Notes: generated from the letters alone by a model not told the origin. A stretch of 64,000 nt of DNA from Nocardioides litoris (GCF_006346315.1 NZ_VDMR01000002.1:682001-746000), one strand, 5' to 3'; counted from the first letter of the stretch, positions 26,056 to 35,682 are shown. Numbers and translations: made by a program.

Positions 26056-26619
26056 ATGCCCCAGATCAGCTCCACCATCGCTCCCTTCGAACTCAACGCC
26101 TACCGCAACGGCGAATTCATCCGAGTCAGCGACCACGACTTCGCAGGACGGTGGAACGTGGTGATGTTCTACCCCGGAGACTTCACCTTCGTGTGTCCCA
26201 CCGAGCTCGAGGACCTGGCCAACCACCACGACGAGTTCGAGCAGCTCGGCGTCCGGCTCTACTCGGCGTCGACCGACAGCCACTTCGCCCACAAGGCTTG
26301 GCACGACTCGTCCTCGGCGGTCGGCAAGGTCCAGTACACGATGCTGGCCGATCCCACGCATGAGTTCACCCGCGCCTTCGATGTCTTGGTCGAGCAGACG
26401 GGCCAAGCGCTGCGGGGCACGTTCGTCATCGATCCGAACGGAGTCATCCGGGTCGTCGAGGTCCATGACGACGGTGTCGGTCGCAACGCTGCCGAACTGC
26501 TCCGCAAGGTGAAGGCAGCCCAGTACATCGCTGCCCACCCCGGTGAGGTCTGCCCCGCGAACTGGGACGAAGGCGGCGAGACCCTAGCTCCCACCTTCGA
26601 CCTCGTCGGCAAGATCTGA
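26056..26619 (+). CDS. ahpC: Alkyl hydroperoxide reductase subunit C (peroxiredoxin)
   Basis: 187 residues from ATG 26056. The peroxidatic Cys is C47 in FVCPTE and the resolving Cys is C166 in EVCPANW, so this is a typical 2-Cys peroxiredoxin of full length. It reduces H2O2 and organic peroxides in the cytoplasm and is recycled by AhpF. The downstream ahpF start shares one base with its stop (TGATG). Location in the island suggests protection against peroxide from oxidases such as the molybdenum hydroxylase. Confidence 0.95.
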   Translation: MPQISSTIAPFELNAYRNGEFIRVSDHDFAGRWNVVMFYPGDFTFVCPTELEDLANHHDEFEQLGVRLYSASTDSHFAHKAWHDSSSAVGKVQYTMLADPTHEFTRAFDVLVEQTGQALRGTFVIDPNGVIRVVEVHDDGVGRNAAELLRKVKAAQYIAAHPGEVCPANWDEGGETLAPTFDLVGKI

Positions 26620-28193
26620 TGCTCGACGAAGCAACTCGGTCCCGGCTCGCCACCTACCTCAAACTGCTCACCAGACCGGTCACCATCACCGCTGCCCTGG
26701 ACGAGGGCAGCGTGTCGCACCAGGTACGCGAGCTGCTGGCGCACTTCGCAGAAAGCCCGCTCGTGCAAGTGAGCGAGACCGTTTCCGCTGACTCACGCCG
26801 AGTCCCGTCGTTCGGCGTAGCTGCCACCGGCGCTACTGCGCGGGTCGCGTTCGCTGGGGTCCCGCTCGGACACGAGTTCTCGTCGCTGCTGTTGGCCGTC
26901 CTCCAGGCTGGAGGAGTAGCAGTGAAGGGAGAAGCCGATCTCTTGGAATCTGCTTCTCGGCTCGCAGGCCCCTTGCACTTCGAGACGTACTTCTCGCAGA
27001 GCTGCCAGAGCTGCCCCGAAGTGATCCAGGCGCTGAACGCGCTGGCCGCCCTCAACGACAACGTGACCCACACCGCCGTCGAGGGCTCTGCTTTCGCGAC
27101 CGAGGTCGCGGACCGCGGGGTGATGAGCGTCCCGACCGTCTACCTCAACGGAGCGGCGTTCTCCCACGGTCGCATGGGCCTCGCCGAGATCCTGTGGCGC
27201 CTGAGCTCCGACGTCCCCGATGAGGGCAGCGCGGTGCTCGCGGACCAGGACGAGTACGACGTCCTGGTCATCGGTGGTGGACCCGCCGGGGCGACGGCTG
27301 CGGTGTACGCCGCACGGAAGGGACTACGGACCGCGATCGTCGCGGAGCACCTCGGAGGACAGGTGCTCGACACCGCTGGGATCGAGAACTTTCCTTCGGT
27401 GCGCCACACCGAAGGTGTGCGGTTCGCCCGGGACCTCGAGGAGCAGGTTCGGAGCCACGAGATCGATGTCGCACTCGGGCAGCGAGCGCGAACGCTCCGG
27501 AACAGCTCGGGTGCAGACCGTGCAGCCAGCACCGTCATTCTCGAGAGTGGCGCGCAGGTCACGTCACGTACCGTGGTGCTGGCCACCGGTGCCCGGTGGC
27601 GGACGCTCGATGTGCCAGGCGAGGCGGAGTACCGCAATCGCGGCGTCTCGTTCTGCCCCCACTGCGACGGACCGTTGTTCGCCGGCAAGGACGTCGCTGT
27701 CGTCGGGGGCGGGAACTCGGGCCTCGAGGCCGCGATCGACCTCTCGGCGCTGGCGCGTTCAGTCACCCTGTTCGAGTACGCCGACCAGGTCAACGCTGAC
27801 CGGGTCCTTGTCGAGGCAGCAACGGCAAGACCGAACATCGACGTCGTCACGGGCGCACGTGTTACCGAAGTGCTCGGCGACACCGAACGGGTGACCGGTG
27901 TCGCCTGGTCGTCACGGAGCCAGGATTTCCGTCAGGTCACCGAGGTCGACGGTGTGTTCGTGCAGATCGGCCTAGTGCCGAACACGGACTGGCTCGAGAA
28001 CGCGGTCGGTCGCAACGCTGCGGGTGAGGTGGTCGTGGACAGTCACGGCCGCACGACGATGACCGGTGTCTTCGCTTCGGGCGACTGCACCGACGGACCC
28101 TACAAGCAGATCATCACCGCAGCCGGAGAGGGCGCCCGAGCGTCCCTCGCTGCGTTCGAGTACCTCGTGCGGCTTCCGGCCCTGACGGCCTGA
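26619..28193 (+). CDS. ahpF: Alkyl hydroperoxide reductase subunit F
   Basis: 524 residues from ATG 26619 (TGATG overlap with ahpC). The N-terminal thioredoxin-like domains hold C129 and C132 (SCQSCPEV). An FAD motif (VLVIGGGPAGATAAVYAARKG) follows, then C346 and C349 (FCPHCDG), an NAD(P)H motif (VAVVGGGNSGLEAAI) and FASGDCTDGPYKQIITAAGEG near the end. It passes electrons from NAD(P)H to AhpC. Confidence 0.94.
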   Translation: MLDEATRSRLATYLKLLTRPVTITAALDEGSVSHQVRELLAHFAESPLVQVSETVSADSRRVPSFGVAATGATARVAFAGVPLGHEFSSLLLAVLQAGGVAVKGEADLLESASRLAGPLHFETYFSQSCQSCPEVIQALNALAALNDNVTHTAVEGSAFATEVADRGVMSVPTVYLNGAAFSHGRMGLAEILWRLSSDVPDEGSAVLADQDEYDVLVIGGGPAGATAAVYAARKGLRTAIVAEHLGGQVLDTAGIENFPSVRHTEGVRFARDLEEQVRSHEIDVALGQRARTLRNSSGADRAASTVILESGAQVTSRTVVLATGARWRTLDVPGEAEYRNRGVSFCPHCDGPLFAGKDVAVVGGGNSGLEAAIDLSALARSVTLFEYADQVNADRVLVEAATARPNIDVVTGARVTEVLGDTERVTGVAWSSRSQDFRQVTEVDGVFVQIGLVPNTDWLENAVGRNAAGEVVVDSHGRTTMTGVFASGDCTDGPYKQIITAAGEGARASLAAFEYLVRLPALTA

Positions 28194-28228
28194 GCCCGAC
28201 GTCAACAAAGCTCACCAGAAGGAAACGC

Positions 28229-28999
28229 ATGACCGTCAATTCCTACCCCTTCGCCGACAAGACCGTTCTGGTCACCGGTGGTGGCAGCGGCATCGGCCGC
28301 GCCATTGCCGAGGCGTTCCTCGCCAACGGCGCCAACGTCGTCGTGGGTGGCCGACGCGTCGAGCGTCTGCACGACACGCTGGCCGACGCGCCCGAAGGTC
28401 GCGCCTTGGCGGTGCGGCTCGACGTCGCCGATCCTGTGTCCGTGGACGACGCGGTCACCACGACCATCGAACGGTTCGGGCGCCTCGATGTGGTGGTCAG
28501 CAACGCTGCGGCCTACGCCAACGGCGACTTCGTCGACCTCGTCGAGACCGAGTGGGAGAAGATCCGGGCGACGAACATCGACGGCTTCGTCCACATCGCC
28601 AGCCGAACACTGCCGGAGCTCGAACGAACTGGCGGGAACGTGGTCGCGGTCGGCTCGGTCTCAGGCTTCCGAGGGGACTGGGGACAGGCCCTCTACAACG
28701 CGAGCAAGGCGGCGGTCATGAATCTCATCCAATCCCTCGCGCTCGACTACGGCGAACGCGGCGTGCGTCTGAACGCAGTGGCCCCCGCGGCGACGCGAAC
28801 AGAGATGACCGAAGCGTTCACTCAGGACGAGACCGCCGTGAGTGCAGCCACCAACCGGGTGGCTCTGGGACGGCTCGGCGAGCCGAGTGACATCGCGCCC
28901 GCCGTCCTCTTCCTGGCCAGTGAGGACGCCCGCTACATCACCGGTTCCTGGCTTCCGGTCGACGGGGGCACGAGCGCCTCGACCGGTCAGGCGCACTAG
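28229..28999 (+). CDS. SDR family oxidoreductase (copy 1)
   Basis: 256 residues from ATG 28229, with AGAAGGAAACGC upstream. Complete SDR motifs: VTGGGSGIGRAIAEAF, NAAAYANG, SVSGF and YNASKAAV. A paralog at 38915-39685 shares the opening (KTVLVTGGGSGIGRAI) and an identical C-terminal DGGTSASTGQAH. It likely oxidises or reduces a hydroxyl/keto group on a pathway intermediate with NAD(P). Confidence 0.92.
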   Translation: MTVNSYPFADKTVLVTGGGSGIGRAIAEAFLANGANVVVGGRRVERLHDTLADAPEGRALAVRLDVADPVSVDDAVTTTIERFGRLDVVVSNAAAYANGDFVDLVETEWEKIRATNIDGFVHIASRTLPELERTGGNVVAVGSVSGFRGDWGQALYNASKAAVMNLIQSLALDYGERGVRLNAVAPAATRTEMTEAFTQDETAVSAATNRVALGRLGEPSDIAPAVLFLASEDARYITGSWLPVDGGTSASTGQAH

Positions 29000-29183
29000 T
29001 GGTCACACGCCCACAGGAAGCGGCGGGGACCCGCACCATTGTGCGTCACACAGGAGCTGGTCGGTCCAGCGCTGCCGGACGACGGGGTCGCTGCCGACCG
29101 ATACGCTCGACCCTTGACCGACTGGTTGTCGGTCCGAGGCCCTGACGGTGATCGAGCGCCTGCAGAGCCCGATCTGGTCAGGT

Positions 29184-29486
29184 TCACCAGTCGGTGTCAG
29201 CTGAGTCGGAGGCGGGACCTGAGGGACGGACGCTGCCGACGGTCATCAGCGCAGCGGCTGCAGCAAGAGCGCCTAACAGTGCCGACCACAGGCCGACCGA
29301 GGACCCGCCGACGACGCGGCAGGCCACGGCCGTCGCCGAGCAGACGACCAACCACCAAGCGTCGGCGCTGACCAGCGTCCTCCGCACCGCACTGGGCCAG
29401 GACATGAGTGCGGCGAGCAGGGAGACAAGGATCTGCAGGCTCGCGATGAGGAGCCCGATGATCCCTGCGACGTCGAGTGCGCTCAT
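29184..29486 (-). CDS. Small membrane protein
   Basis: 100 residues from ATG 29486, with GGAG five bases upstream. Two to three hydrophobic segments (IIGLLIASLQILVSLLAALM, WWLVVCSATAVACRVVGG, LLGALAAAAALMTVG) are followed by a Ser/Asp-rich tail. I recognise no domain. It lies downstream of the ABC transporter operon on the same strand with a 270-base gap that holds no other gene. Confidence 0.6.
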   Translation of the reverse strand: MSALDVAGIIGLLIASLQILVSLLAALMSWPSAVRRTLVSADAWWLVVCSATAVACRVVGGSSVGLWSALLGALAAAAALMTVGSVRPSGPASDSADTDW

Positions 29487-29757
29487 GACAACTCCGAGGT
29501 GCGTCGGTGCCTGTTCGACATGGATGAGGTGGAGGTGGCCGGGGCGCAGCCAGCTCGGACGGCGGGTTCGCCGTGAGCGACCACAGCCAGGCCGCCATCA
29601 GTCGCTGCGGCTGCTGCTGCGGACCTCGGTGCTGAGCTGCCGAGTCCGGCGCACCGCACGTGCCCCGCGCCCACTCCCGAGCGGAGCGACAGACCCGGGA
29701 TGCGGCGGCCCGAACGTTGCGGTCGTGCCCGCGGACCGACCTCGGCGACAGCCGGCC

Positions 29758-30501
29758 TCACGCCGGGAACGCGACGTCGGGTGCACTGTCCATCCCGATC
29801 CCGAGATAGCGACGCTGCAGATCGCCACTGGCGACGAGCTCCTGCGAGGACAGATGTGCTGCGACTCGTCCGTTGGCGATGACCACGACGTGGTCTGACA
29901 TGGCAGTGGCAGCAGCCAGGTTCTGCTCCACCACGAGGATGTCCATCCCTGCCTCGGCCAGCCCGTGGCAGGCTGCGATCACCTGGTCGACCACGATCGG
30001 TGCCAGGCCCTCGGAGGGCTCGTCCATCACCAACAGACGAGGCTGGGTCAGCAGGGCACGGCCGATCGCCAGCATCTGCTGCTCCCCGCCAGACAGGGAG
30101 GTCCCGCGCGTCTGGAGTCGTTCGCTCAGTCGGGGGAACAGCTCGCACACCCGCGCGACGGTCCATTCGCCGCGGCGTTGAGCGACTCTCAGGGTCTCTT
30201 CGACCGTCAGGGAGCCGAACAACCTGCGCCCCTGCGGGACGTAGGCGATTCCGAGCCGGGATCGGCGGTGCGCAGGGAGTCGTTCGACCTGGCGTCCGTG
30301 GACGTTGATGCGTCCCTCGACGCGCGACCCAGGAGCCCGGAGCACGCCTGTGATCGCCTCGCAGAGAGTCGTCTTGCCCATGCCGTTCCGGCCGATGACC
30401 GCCAAGACACCCGAGGTCAGCTCGAGCTCGAGATCCTGCAGCACGTGCGCAGACCCGCGCCATCCCTGGAGGGCCTCGATCGTCAGTGCGCTGTCAGACA
30501 T
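29758..30501 (-). CDS. livF: Branched-chain-type ABC transporter ATP-binding protein LivF
   Basis: 247 residues from ATG 30501, inside the end of livG (8-base overlap). Walker A GRNGMGKTT, signature LSGGEQQMLAIGRALL, Walker B LLVMDEPSEGLAP, and IAYVPQGRRLFGSLTVEE are typical of LivF. It energises uptake with LivG at the inner membrane. Last gene of the operon livH-livM-SBP-livG-livF. Confidence 0.92.
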   Translation of the reverse strand: MSDSALTIEALQGWRGSAHVLQDLELELTSGVLAVIGRNGMGKTTLCEAITGVLRAPGSRVEGRINVHGRQVERLPAHRRSRLGIAYVPQGRRLFGSLTVEETLRVAQRRGEWTVARVCELFPRLSERLQTRGTSLSGGEQQMLAIGRALLTQPRLLVMDEPSEGLAPIVVDQVIAACHGLAEAGMDILVVEQNLAAATAMSDHVVVIANGRVAAHLSSQELVASGDLQRRYLGIGMDSAPDVAFPA

Positions 30502-31246
30502 GGCTGACTCCCAGGTAGATCTCGTGGACGAGGTCGCTGGCGACGACCTCGTCCGGTGTGCCCTCGAAGACGACGCGGCCATCGGCCATCACCGTGACGG
30601 AGTCGGTCACCGCGAGCGCGACGTTCATGTCGTGCTCGATGAGGAGCAGCGTGAGGTCGCGGTCCAGGTCGTGCAGGAGCTGGGTGAGCATCTCCCGCTC
30701 GGACGGCGACAAGCCGGCTGCCGGCTCGTCCAGGACGAGAACCCTCGGCCGCGAGGCCAGGGCCATGGCGAGCTCGAGCTGGCGCTTCGCGCCGTGGGAG
30801 AGCGCTGCCGCTCGGTCGCCCATCAGACGGGTGAGGTGGACGCGTGCGGCGAGCTCGCGCGCACGCTCCCGACGCGCCCGCTGGGCCCGACCGCCGGGAG
30901 CTGGCCGCCAGAGTCCACCGTCGGACCCGATCAGCGCCAGAGCGATGTTGTCCTCGACGCTCAGACCCGAGAACAACTTCGACTCCTGGTAGGTGCGGGC
31001 GAGCCCTCGGGCGACCCGGCGCCGGCCACTTTCCTCGGTGACGTCGGCTCCGAACAGCTCGATGGTCCCTTCGCTCGTGGGGACAGCCCCAGCGATGAGG
31101 TTGACCAGGGTGGTCTTGCCAGCCCCGTTCGGCCCGAGCAGGGCCCGCTTCGTGCCGACCTCGAGCTGCATGTCGACCTCACGCACCGCGAGAAGTCCGC
31201 CGAAGCGGCGACTCACCCCGCGCAAGGAGAGTGCCGGCGACGTCAT
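30494..31246 (-). CDS. livG: Branched-chain-type ABC transporter ATP-binding protein LivG
   Basis: 250 residues from ATG 31246, which shares a base with the SBP stop; GTG 31249 is an alternative. Walker A GPNGAGKTTLVNLI, ARTYQESKLFSGLSVEDNI in the LivG-specific region, and Walker B VLVLDEPAAGLSPSE. The signature reads SHGAKRQLELAMAL instead of LSxGxQQ, a known variation in LivG. Pairs with LivF. Confidence 0.92.
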   Translation of the reverse strand: MTSPALSLRGVSRRFGGLLAVREVDMQLEVGTKRALLGPNGAGKTTLVNLIAGAVPTSEGTIELFGADVTEESGRRRVARGLARTYQESKLFSGLSVEDNIALALIGSDGGLWRPAPGGRAQRARRERARELAARVHLTRLMGDRAAALSHGAKRQLELAMALASRPRVLVLDEPAAGLSPSEREMLTQLLHDLDRDLTLLLIEHDMNVALAVTDSVTVMADGRVVFEGTPDEVVASDLVHEIYLGVSHV

Positions 31247-32589
31247 CACGGGCAGCTGGGGTTGTCGCGGTCGTTGGCGGGCTGCGCGATGTACTCGTCG
31301 CGGTCGAGCCCGAGCGTCTGGTTGACCTCCGGGACCGTCTCGATCAGCTCGGAGGACCCGCCCCTGACCTCGAAGAGGTAGTTGTTGGCGATGGCCTGAC
31401 GGTTCTCGTCCAGCTCCACCGGGCCGACAGGCGTCTCGAGCTGCAGCGACGTCAGTGCGGCATTGAGCGCCTCGTGCCCGTCGTCCAGCACGCCCTCGAC
31501 CTCGTCCAACGCGTCGAGGGTGGCGGTCATCTCGATGTAGTAGCCGACGTCGAAGAGTCCCGGCGGGGGAGCGTCGGGGAACGTCGCGGCGAGGGTGTCG
31601 GCGTACGCCCGGTACTCGGGCGTGTCCAGAGCTGCGACAGGACCGGCGGAGATGATCCCCTCAGCCCGGTCGCCCAGGCCCTCGATGACCGAGCCGTCGA
31701 CCGAGATCGATCCGCCGAGAATCGGCGTGCCAGCCAGGGGGGACTCGTCGAGCTGCTTGGTGAAGTTCAGGACGTCGGCGCCACCGAGGGCGACGAAGAG
31801 GGCGTCGACATCGCTGGGGATGGTGGCGATGTAGGAGGAGAAGTCCTTGGTCCCGAGCGGGACCCAGATCTTGTCGGGCACAGTTCCGCCGTCGGCGCAG
31901 AAGGGCGCCATGAACCCGCCGACCTGGTCGTAGGGGAAGGAGTAGTCCTCCCCGATGGTGACCACCTTGTCGTATCCCAGGTCGTCTGCGGCGTACGCAC
32001 CGAGACCGGCCATCCACTGCGCACCGTCGGTGGTGAACCGGAAGAAGTTGGGAGCCGGGTCGCGTAGCGTCGTGTCCTGGGCACCGGAGGTGCCGTTGAC
32101 GAAGGTGACCTCGGGGTGCTGCCTGGCGTACTCCTTCACCGCGAGACCCTCGTCGCCCGAGAGCGGACCGACGAGGATGTCGACGGCGTCCTTCTCGACG
32201 AGCTGACGAGTCGCGGCGAGTGCGGCGTCGGGCGTGGCGTCGGAGGACTCGATGACGAGTTCGACGTCCTGGCCACCGATGGAGAGGCCCGTGATGCCGT
32301 CCCGGTCGCCCGTGCCGTCCAGGGTCGCGCCGGCGTTCACGAGGGCGACCTTGGCGCCTTGGTTGGCCGACTGCCCGAGGGCGGCGTACGCCCCGTCGAG
32401 GGTCGAGAGCAGACCGATCTTGATCACGCCGTCGGTGGCGGCGCCGCTGTCCTTCTGGGCGGAGCCTGCGATACCGCCTCCGGTGGGACTGCCCGGATCG
32501 TCCGAGGAGCTTCCGCACCCTGCCGCGGCGAGGGTGCTGAGCACGGCGAGTGACAGCACGACGGAACGTGTGGTGCGGGAACGGGTCAT
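31246..32589 (-). CDS. ABC transporter substrate-binding lipoprotein (Leu/Ile/Val-binding type)
   Basis: 447 residues from ATG 32589, with AGGAG upstream and an ATGA overlap with livM. The N-terminus is a lipoprotein signal with lipobox LAAAGC. The type-I binding fold follows: GVIKIGLLSTLDGAYAALGQSANQGAKVALVNAG, DILVGPLSGDEGLAVKEYAR, FVNGTSGAQDTTLRDP. This class binds amino acids, aromatic acids or amides outside the membrane. The ligand is unknown and probably is the island's substrate. Confidence 0.9.
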   Translation of the reverse strand: MTRSRTTRSVVLSLAVLSTLAAAGCGSSSDDPGSPTGGGIAGSAQKDSGAATDGVIKIGLLSTLDGAYAALGQSANQGAKVALVNAGATLDGTGDRDGITGLSIGGQDVELVIESSDATPDAALAATRQLVEKDAVDILVGPLSGDEGLAVKEYARQHPEVTFVNGTSGAQDTTLRDPAPNFFRFTTDGAQWMAGLGAYAADDLGYDKVVTIGEDYSFPYDQVGGFMAPFCADGGTVPDKIWVPLGTKDFSSYIATIPSDVDALFVALGGADVLNFTKQLDESPLAGTPILGGSISVDGSVIEGLGDRAEGIISAGPVAALDTPEYRAYADTLAATFPDAPPPGLFDVGYYIEMTATLDALDEVEGVLDDGHEALNAALTSLQLETPVGPVELDENRQAIANNYLFEVRGGSSELIETVPEVNQTLGLDRDEYIAQPANDRDNPSCP

Positions 32590-33635
32590 GACGGCTTCTC
32601 CTGTTGCGTGGGTGGAACGGATCCATGGGCCGGCGCGCGCGGGACGAGCCGCCGGAGTGCCGAGATGGCTGAGGCGGCCGCTCCCGGCACCCCGTTCGGG
32701 GAAGCGAGCACGACGCCGATGAAGACCAGGCCGATGACGGTGGTGTAGTAGTCGGTGAGGTCGCTGACGTACACCGTGAGGACGCTGAGCAGCAAGGCGC
32801 CCAGCCATGCCCCTTCGAGCCGGGCTACCCCGCCGAGAACCGCAATCACGAGGACGTCGATGGTCCGGGTGACGTCTAGGGAGCCGGGCGAGACCTGCCC
32901 GTTGAACCACACCGACAGCACCCCACCGATCGCCGCCACGACCCCAGCGACGGCGAACCCGACGACTCTGACGACCAGCGGCTCCATCCCGAGGGCTCGT
33001 GCACGCTCGGGGCAGTCTCGATCTGCTTGCAGTGCCAGCCCGAGCGGTGAGCGGGAGTATGCGCTCAAGCCGAGGAGACACACCGCGGCTGCGACCAGCG
33101 CCGCGTAGTAAAAGTTGCGGGGATCGCTGAGCTGGATCGATCCGAGCGATGGCACGGCGACGCCGTTGATGCCGCTGAATCCGAACGTGAACGGCCGGTA
33201 CTGCAGCGCGAAGTAGTAGAGGAACACACCCACGGCCAAGGTCAGCATGAGGAAGTACACGCCTCGGGCTCGGGCTGCGAGAGCGCCGACCATCACGGCG
33301 AGGACGACGGCAACCGTGATGCCGGCGCAGGCCGAGGTCCAGGGCTCGACGCCGCGAGTGACCGAGAGATTGGCGGTCACGTATGCGGCCACGCCGTAGA
33401 TTCCGGTCTGGGCCAGCGAGATCATGCCGGCGTACCGGATCAAGAACGTGAGGCTGACCGCGACCGTGCCCAGCCACAGCGAGCGGATCAGGATCTGCAC
33501 GAAGAAGAACGGTGTGAGGACGAAGGGCGCCACCAGGAGGAAGCCGGCGACCACGACGAACAGGACGAGACGCCACCGACCTTCGAGTACCTCGAGGCGG
33601 CTCCGGCCCATGAGTCCGCTGCTCATCGTGGTCAT
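32586..33635 (-). CDS. livM: Branched-chain-type ABC transporter permease LivM
   Basis: 349 residues from ATG 33635, with an ATGA overlap with livH. About ten hydrophobic segments; the LivM landmark ISLAQTGIYGVAAYVTANL lies in the N-terminal half and IAVLGGVARLEGAWLGALLL in the C-terminal half. It forms the membrane channel with LivH. Confidence 0.9.
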   Translation of the reverse strand: MTTMSSGLMGRSRLEVLEGRWRLVLFVVVAGFLLVAPFVLTPFFFVQILIRSLWLGTVAVSLTFLIRYAGMISLAQTGIYGVAAYVTANLSVTRGVEPWTSACAGITVAVVLAVMVGALAARARGVYFLMLTLAVGVFLYYFALQYRPFTFGFSGINGVAVPSLGSIQLSDPRNFYYAALVAAAVCLLGLSAYSRSPLGLALQADRDCPERARALGMEPLVVRVVGFAVAGVVAAIGGVLSVWFNGQVSPGSLDVTRTIDVLVIAVLGGVARLEGAWLGALLLSVLTVYVSDLTDYYTTVIGLVFIGVVLASPNGVPGAAASAISALRRLVPRAPAHGSVPPTQQEKPS

Positions 33636-34624
33636 CGAGACGCTCCCAGCAGTCCCTGGGGCCGGAAGGCGAGGACCACGATCATGACCCCGAACGTCAC
33701 CAGCACCGAGTACGTCGGAAGGTGCACCTGGGCGAACGATTCGACGAGGCCGACCAGCAGTGCGCCGGCGGCGGCGCCCGTGACGCTGCCCAGCCCTCCG
33801 ACGATGACCACGAGCAGCGACACGAGCAGGTAGCGGGCGTCCTCGCCTTGGGAGATCGAGAGGTAGGACCCCCCAGCGACCCCGCCGAGCCCGGCGAGGA
33901 ACGCGCCCAGGCCGAAGACCAGGCTCAGCATCACCGGGACGTTGACCCCGGTGGTGGCGAGGATGACGGGGTCGTCGACGCCGGCTCGGATCGTCATCCC
34001 GAGCCGGGTGCACTTGAGGAGCACGTAGAGGGCAGCGCCGACCAGGATCGCCAGACCGAGGAGTGCCAGCCGGTACTCGGAGTAGACGAGCCCGTTGACA
34101 GTGAAGGTGGAGTCGAGGAGTGCTGGTGCGCCGATGTCCAGCGACGAGCCGCCCCATATCGAGAGGGTCAGGTCCGCGACCACCACTGACAGCCCGATGG
34201 TCAGCAGCGACTCGCGGATCGGGTCGCCGTCGACGCGCCGCAGCAGGAGCAGCTGGAACAGCAGGCCCATGGCAGCTACGGCGAGCGCTGCGCCGACCAG
34301 TGCCAGCAGCCAGCTGCCGGTGGCGTCTCGCAGTGTCCACCCGATGTAGCCGCCGGCCAGATAGAAGCTGCCATGGGCCAGGTTGGTCACCCGCAGGAGG
34401 CCGAAGATGAGCGTGAAGCCGCTGGCAACGAGGAAGTAGAGGCCGGCAGAGCTCAGCCCGTTGAGGATCGTGACTGCCAGGAGCAGGCCGTCGTTCGAGC
34501 CGTCGCGGACGACCAGGGCCGCGGAGGCCAGCACGGCCACTGCTACGACGGCCGCGGTGCCGCTCAGACGGTGCGGCCCGGCAATCCAGGAGGACCGTGG
34601 GGTCGCGGCCTCGACCTGACTCAT
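33632..34624 (-). CDS. livH: Branched-chain-type ABC transporter permease LivH
   Basis: 330 residues from ATG 34624, with AGGAG six bases upstream; an ATG two codons earlier overlaps that site. Typical LivH: ILNGLSSAGLYFLVASGFTL, NLAHGSFYLAGGYIGW, VVIVGGLGSVTGAAAGALLVG and VLAFRPQGLLG at the end. First gene of the five-gene operon, next to two candidate operators and divergent from the cyclase operon. Confidence 0.92.
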   Translation of the reverse strand: MSQVEAATPRSSWIAGPHRLSGTAAVVAVAVLASAALVVRDGSNDGLLLAVTILNGLSSAGLYFLVASGFTLIFGLLRVTNLAHGSFYLAGGYIGWTLRDATGSWLLALVGAALAVAAMGLLFQLLLLRRVDGDPIRESLLTIGLSVVVADLTLSIWGGSSLDIGAPALLDSTFTVNGLVYSEYRLALLGLAILVGAALYVLLKCTRLGMTIRAGVDDPVILATTGVNVPVMLSLVFGLGAFLAGLGGVAGGSYLSISQGEDARYLLVSLLVVIVGGLGSVTGAAAGALLVGLVESFAQVHLPTYSVLVTFGVMIVVLAFRPQGLLGASR

Positions 34625-34648
34625 GCGCATCTCCTCGATGATCGGTAA

Positions 34649-34659
34649 TCGATAATCGG
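34649..34659. promoter_or_regulatory. Candidate GntR operator 2
   Basis: TCGATAATCGG differs from TCGATAATCGA only at the last base and lies 25 bases upstream of the livH start. A weaker relative, TCGATGATCGG, lies at 34635-34645 between it and livH. Confidence 0.6.
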
Positions 34660-34734
34660 GAAGGTAGTGATCGGCATCACAGCCGTCAAGGGGCGGTCTG
34701 CACCCCTTCCGGATGTGACGCTCGTCCCTTACTA

Positions 34735-34745
34735 TCGATAATCGA
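34735..34745. promoter_or_regulatory. Candidate GntR operator 3
   Basis: Perfect TCGATAATCGA, an 11-bp palindrome with a central base, 20 bases upstream of the cyclase start. With operator 2 it flanks the livH/cyclase divergent promoter. Confidence 0.65.
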
Positions 34746-34765
34746 GCAGACGGAGGAGACGACGG

Positions 34766-35677
34766 ATGGATGACATGACGAGAGAACCGCGCACCTATCG
34801 ACAGGCCGGCCCAGCGGCGGACCAAGAGCCGCATGAGGTGCTCGATGCCCTGCGGCTGCCCACGACGGGTCAGGTGTTCTCGCTGGCGCTGCCGCGTTTC
34901 ACCGGGATGCCCCTGTTCGGAGCCCACCCCCCGTTCCAGGTCAGCATGTACCGCACTCCCGCAGGGCTCCGTGGCGACGGTGTCGAGCCGTGGGGTCCGA
35001 CCAACGAGGTCAACCTGCAGTACATGGCCGAAGTCGTCAGCGGCACCGCCCACAGCGGCGCCCACGTCGACGCCTTGGCCCACATGACGATCGGTGACGA
35101 CGACCACTGGTACGACGGCGCGAACGCCCGCGAGCACCTGGGGGACCGCGGCCCGACTGTCGGTGACGGCAGCAAGCTCCCGCCGTTCATCCGCCGCGGC
35201 ATCCTGCTCGACGTCCCCGGCTTCTTGGGTCTGGACGCGCTCGACTCACACCAGTCTGTCGACGCCGAGCAGCTCCAGCAGGTCGCGCAGGCCGAGGGGG
35301 TCACCATCAGGGCCGGCGACATCGTCCTCATCCGTACCGGCTACCTGGGTGCCTGGCCTGACCCGGAGAAGATGGCGCGCCACACCACCGCGGGTCCCGA
35401 CATCTCGGCTGCGGCATGGCTGCTCGACCAGGGGGTCGTCGCCGTGGGCAGCGACACCGAGACCTTCGAGGTGCAACCCGCCCCCGACCCCGGTTCGCCC
35501 GCGAACCCGCAACCGGTCCACACGCTTCTGCTGATCGAGAACGGGATCTACCTGTTCGAATGCATCTATCTCGAGGAGCTCGCACGCCACAAGGTCTACG
35601 AGTTCCTCTTCGTGGCGCTTCCCCTCAAGATCGCCGGCACCACCGGGTCGATGCTCGACCCCGTCGCGATCGTCTGA
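34766..35677 (+). CDS. Cyclase-family (kynurenine formamidase-like) metal hydrolase
   Basis: 303 residues from ATG 34766, with GGAGGAGACG upstream. The metal-binding motif is HSGAHVDALAH (H96, H100, D102, H106), with GIGDIVLIRTGYLGAW-type later segments (GDIVLIRTGYLGAW) and VHTLLLIENGIYLFECIYLEEL. The family hydrolyses amides, lactones or formamides in aromatic and heterocyclic degradation. First gene of a plus-strand run to the CoA transferase and SDR. Confidence 0.85.
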   Translation: MDDMTREPRTYRQAGPAADQEPHEVLDALRLPTTGQVFSLALPRFTGMPLFGAHPPFQVSMYRTPAGLRGDGVEPWGPTNEVNLQYMAEVVSGTAHSGAHVDALAHMTIGDDDHWYDGANAREHLGDRGPTVGDGSKLPPFIRRGILLDVPGFLGLDALDSHQSVDAEQLQQVAQAEGVTIRAGDIVLIRTGYLGAWPDPEKMARHTTAGPDISAAAWLLDQGVVAVGSDTETFEVQPAPDPGSPANPQPVHTLLLIENGIYLFECIYLEELARHKVYEFLFVALPLKIAGTTGSMLDPVAIV

Positions 35678-35682
35678 TCGCT

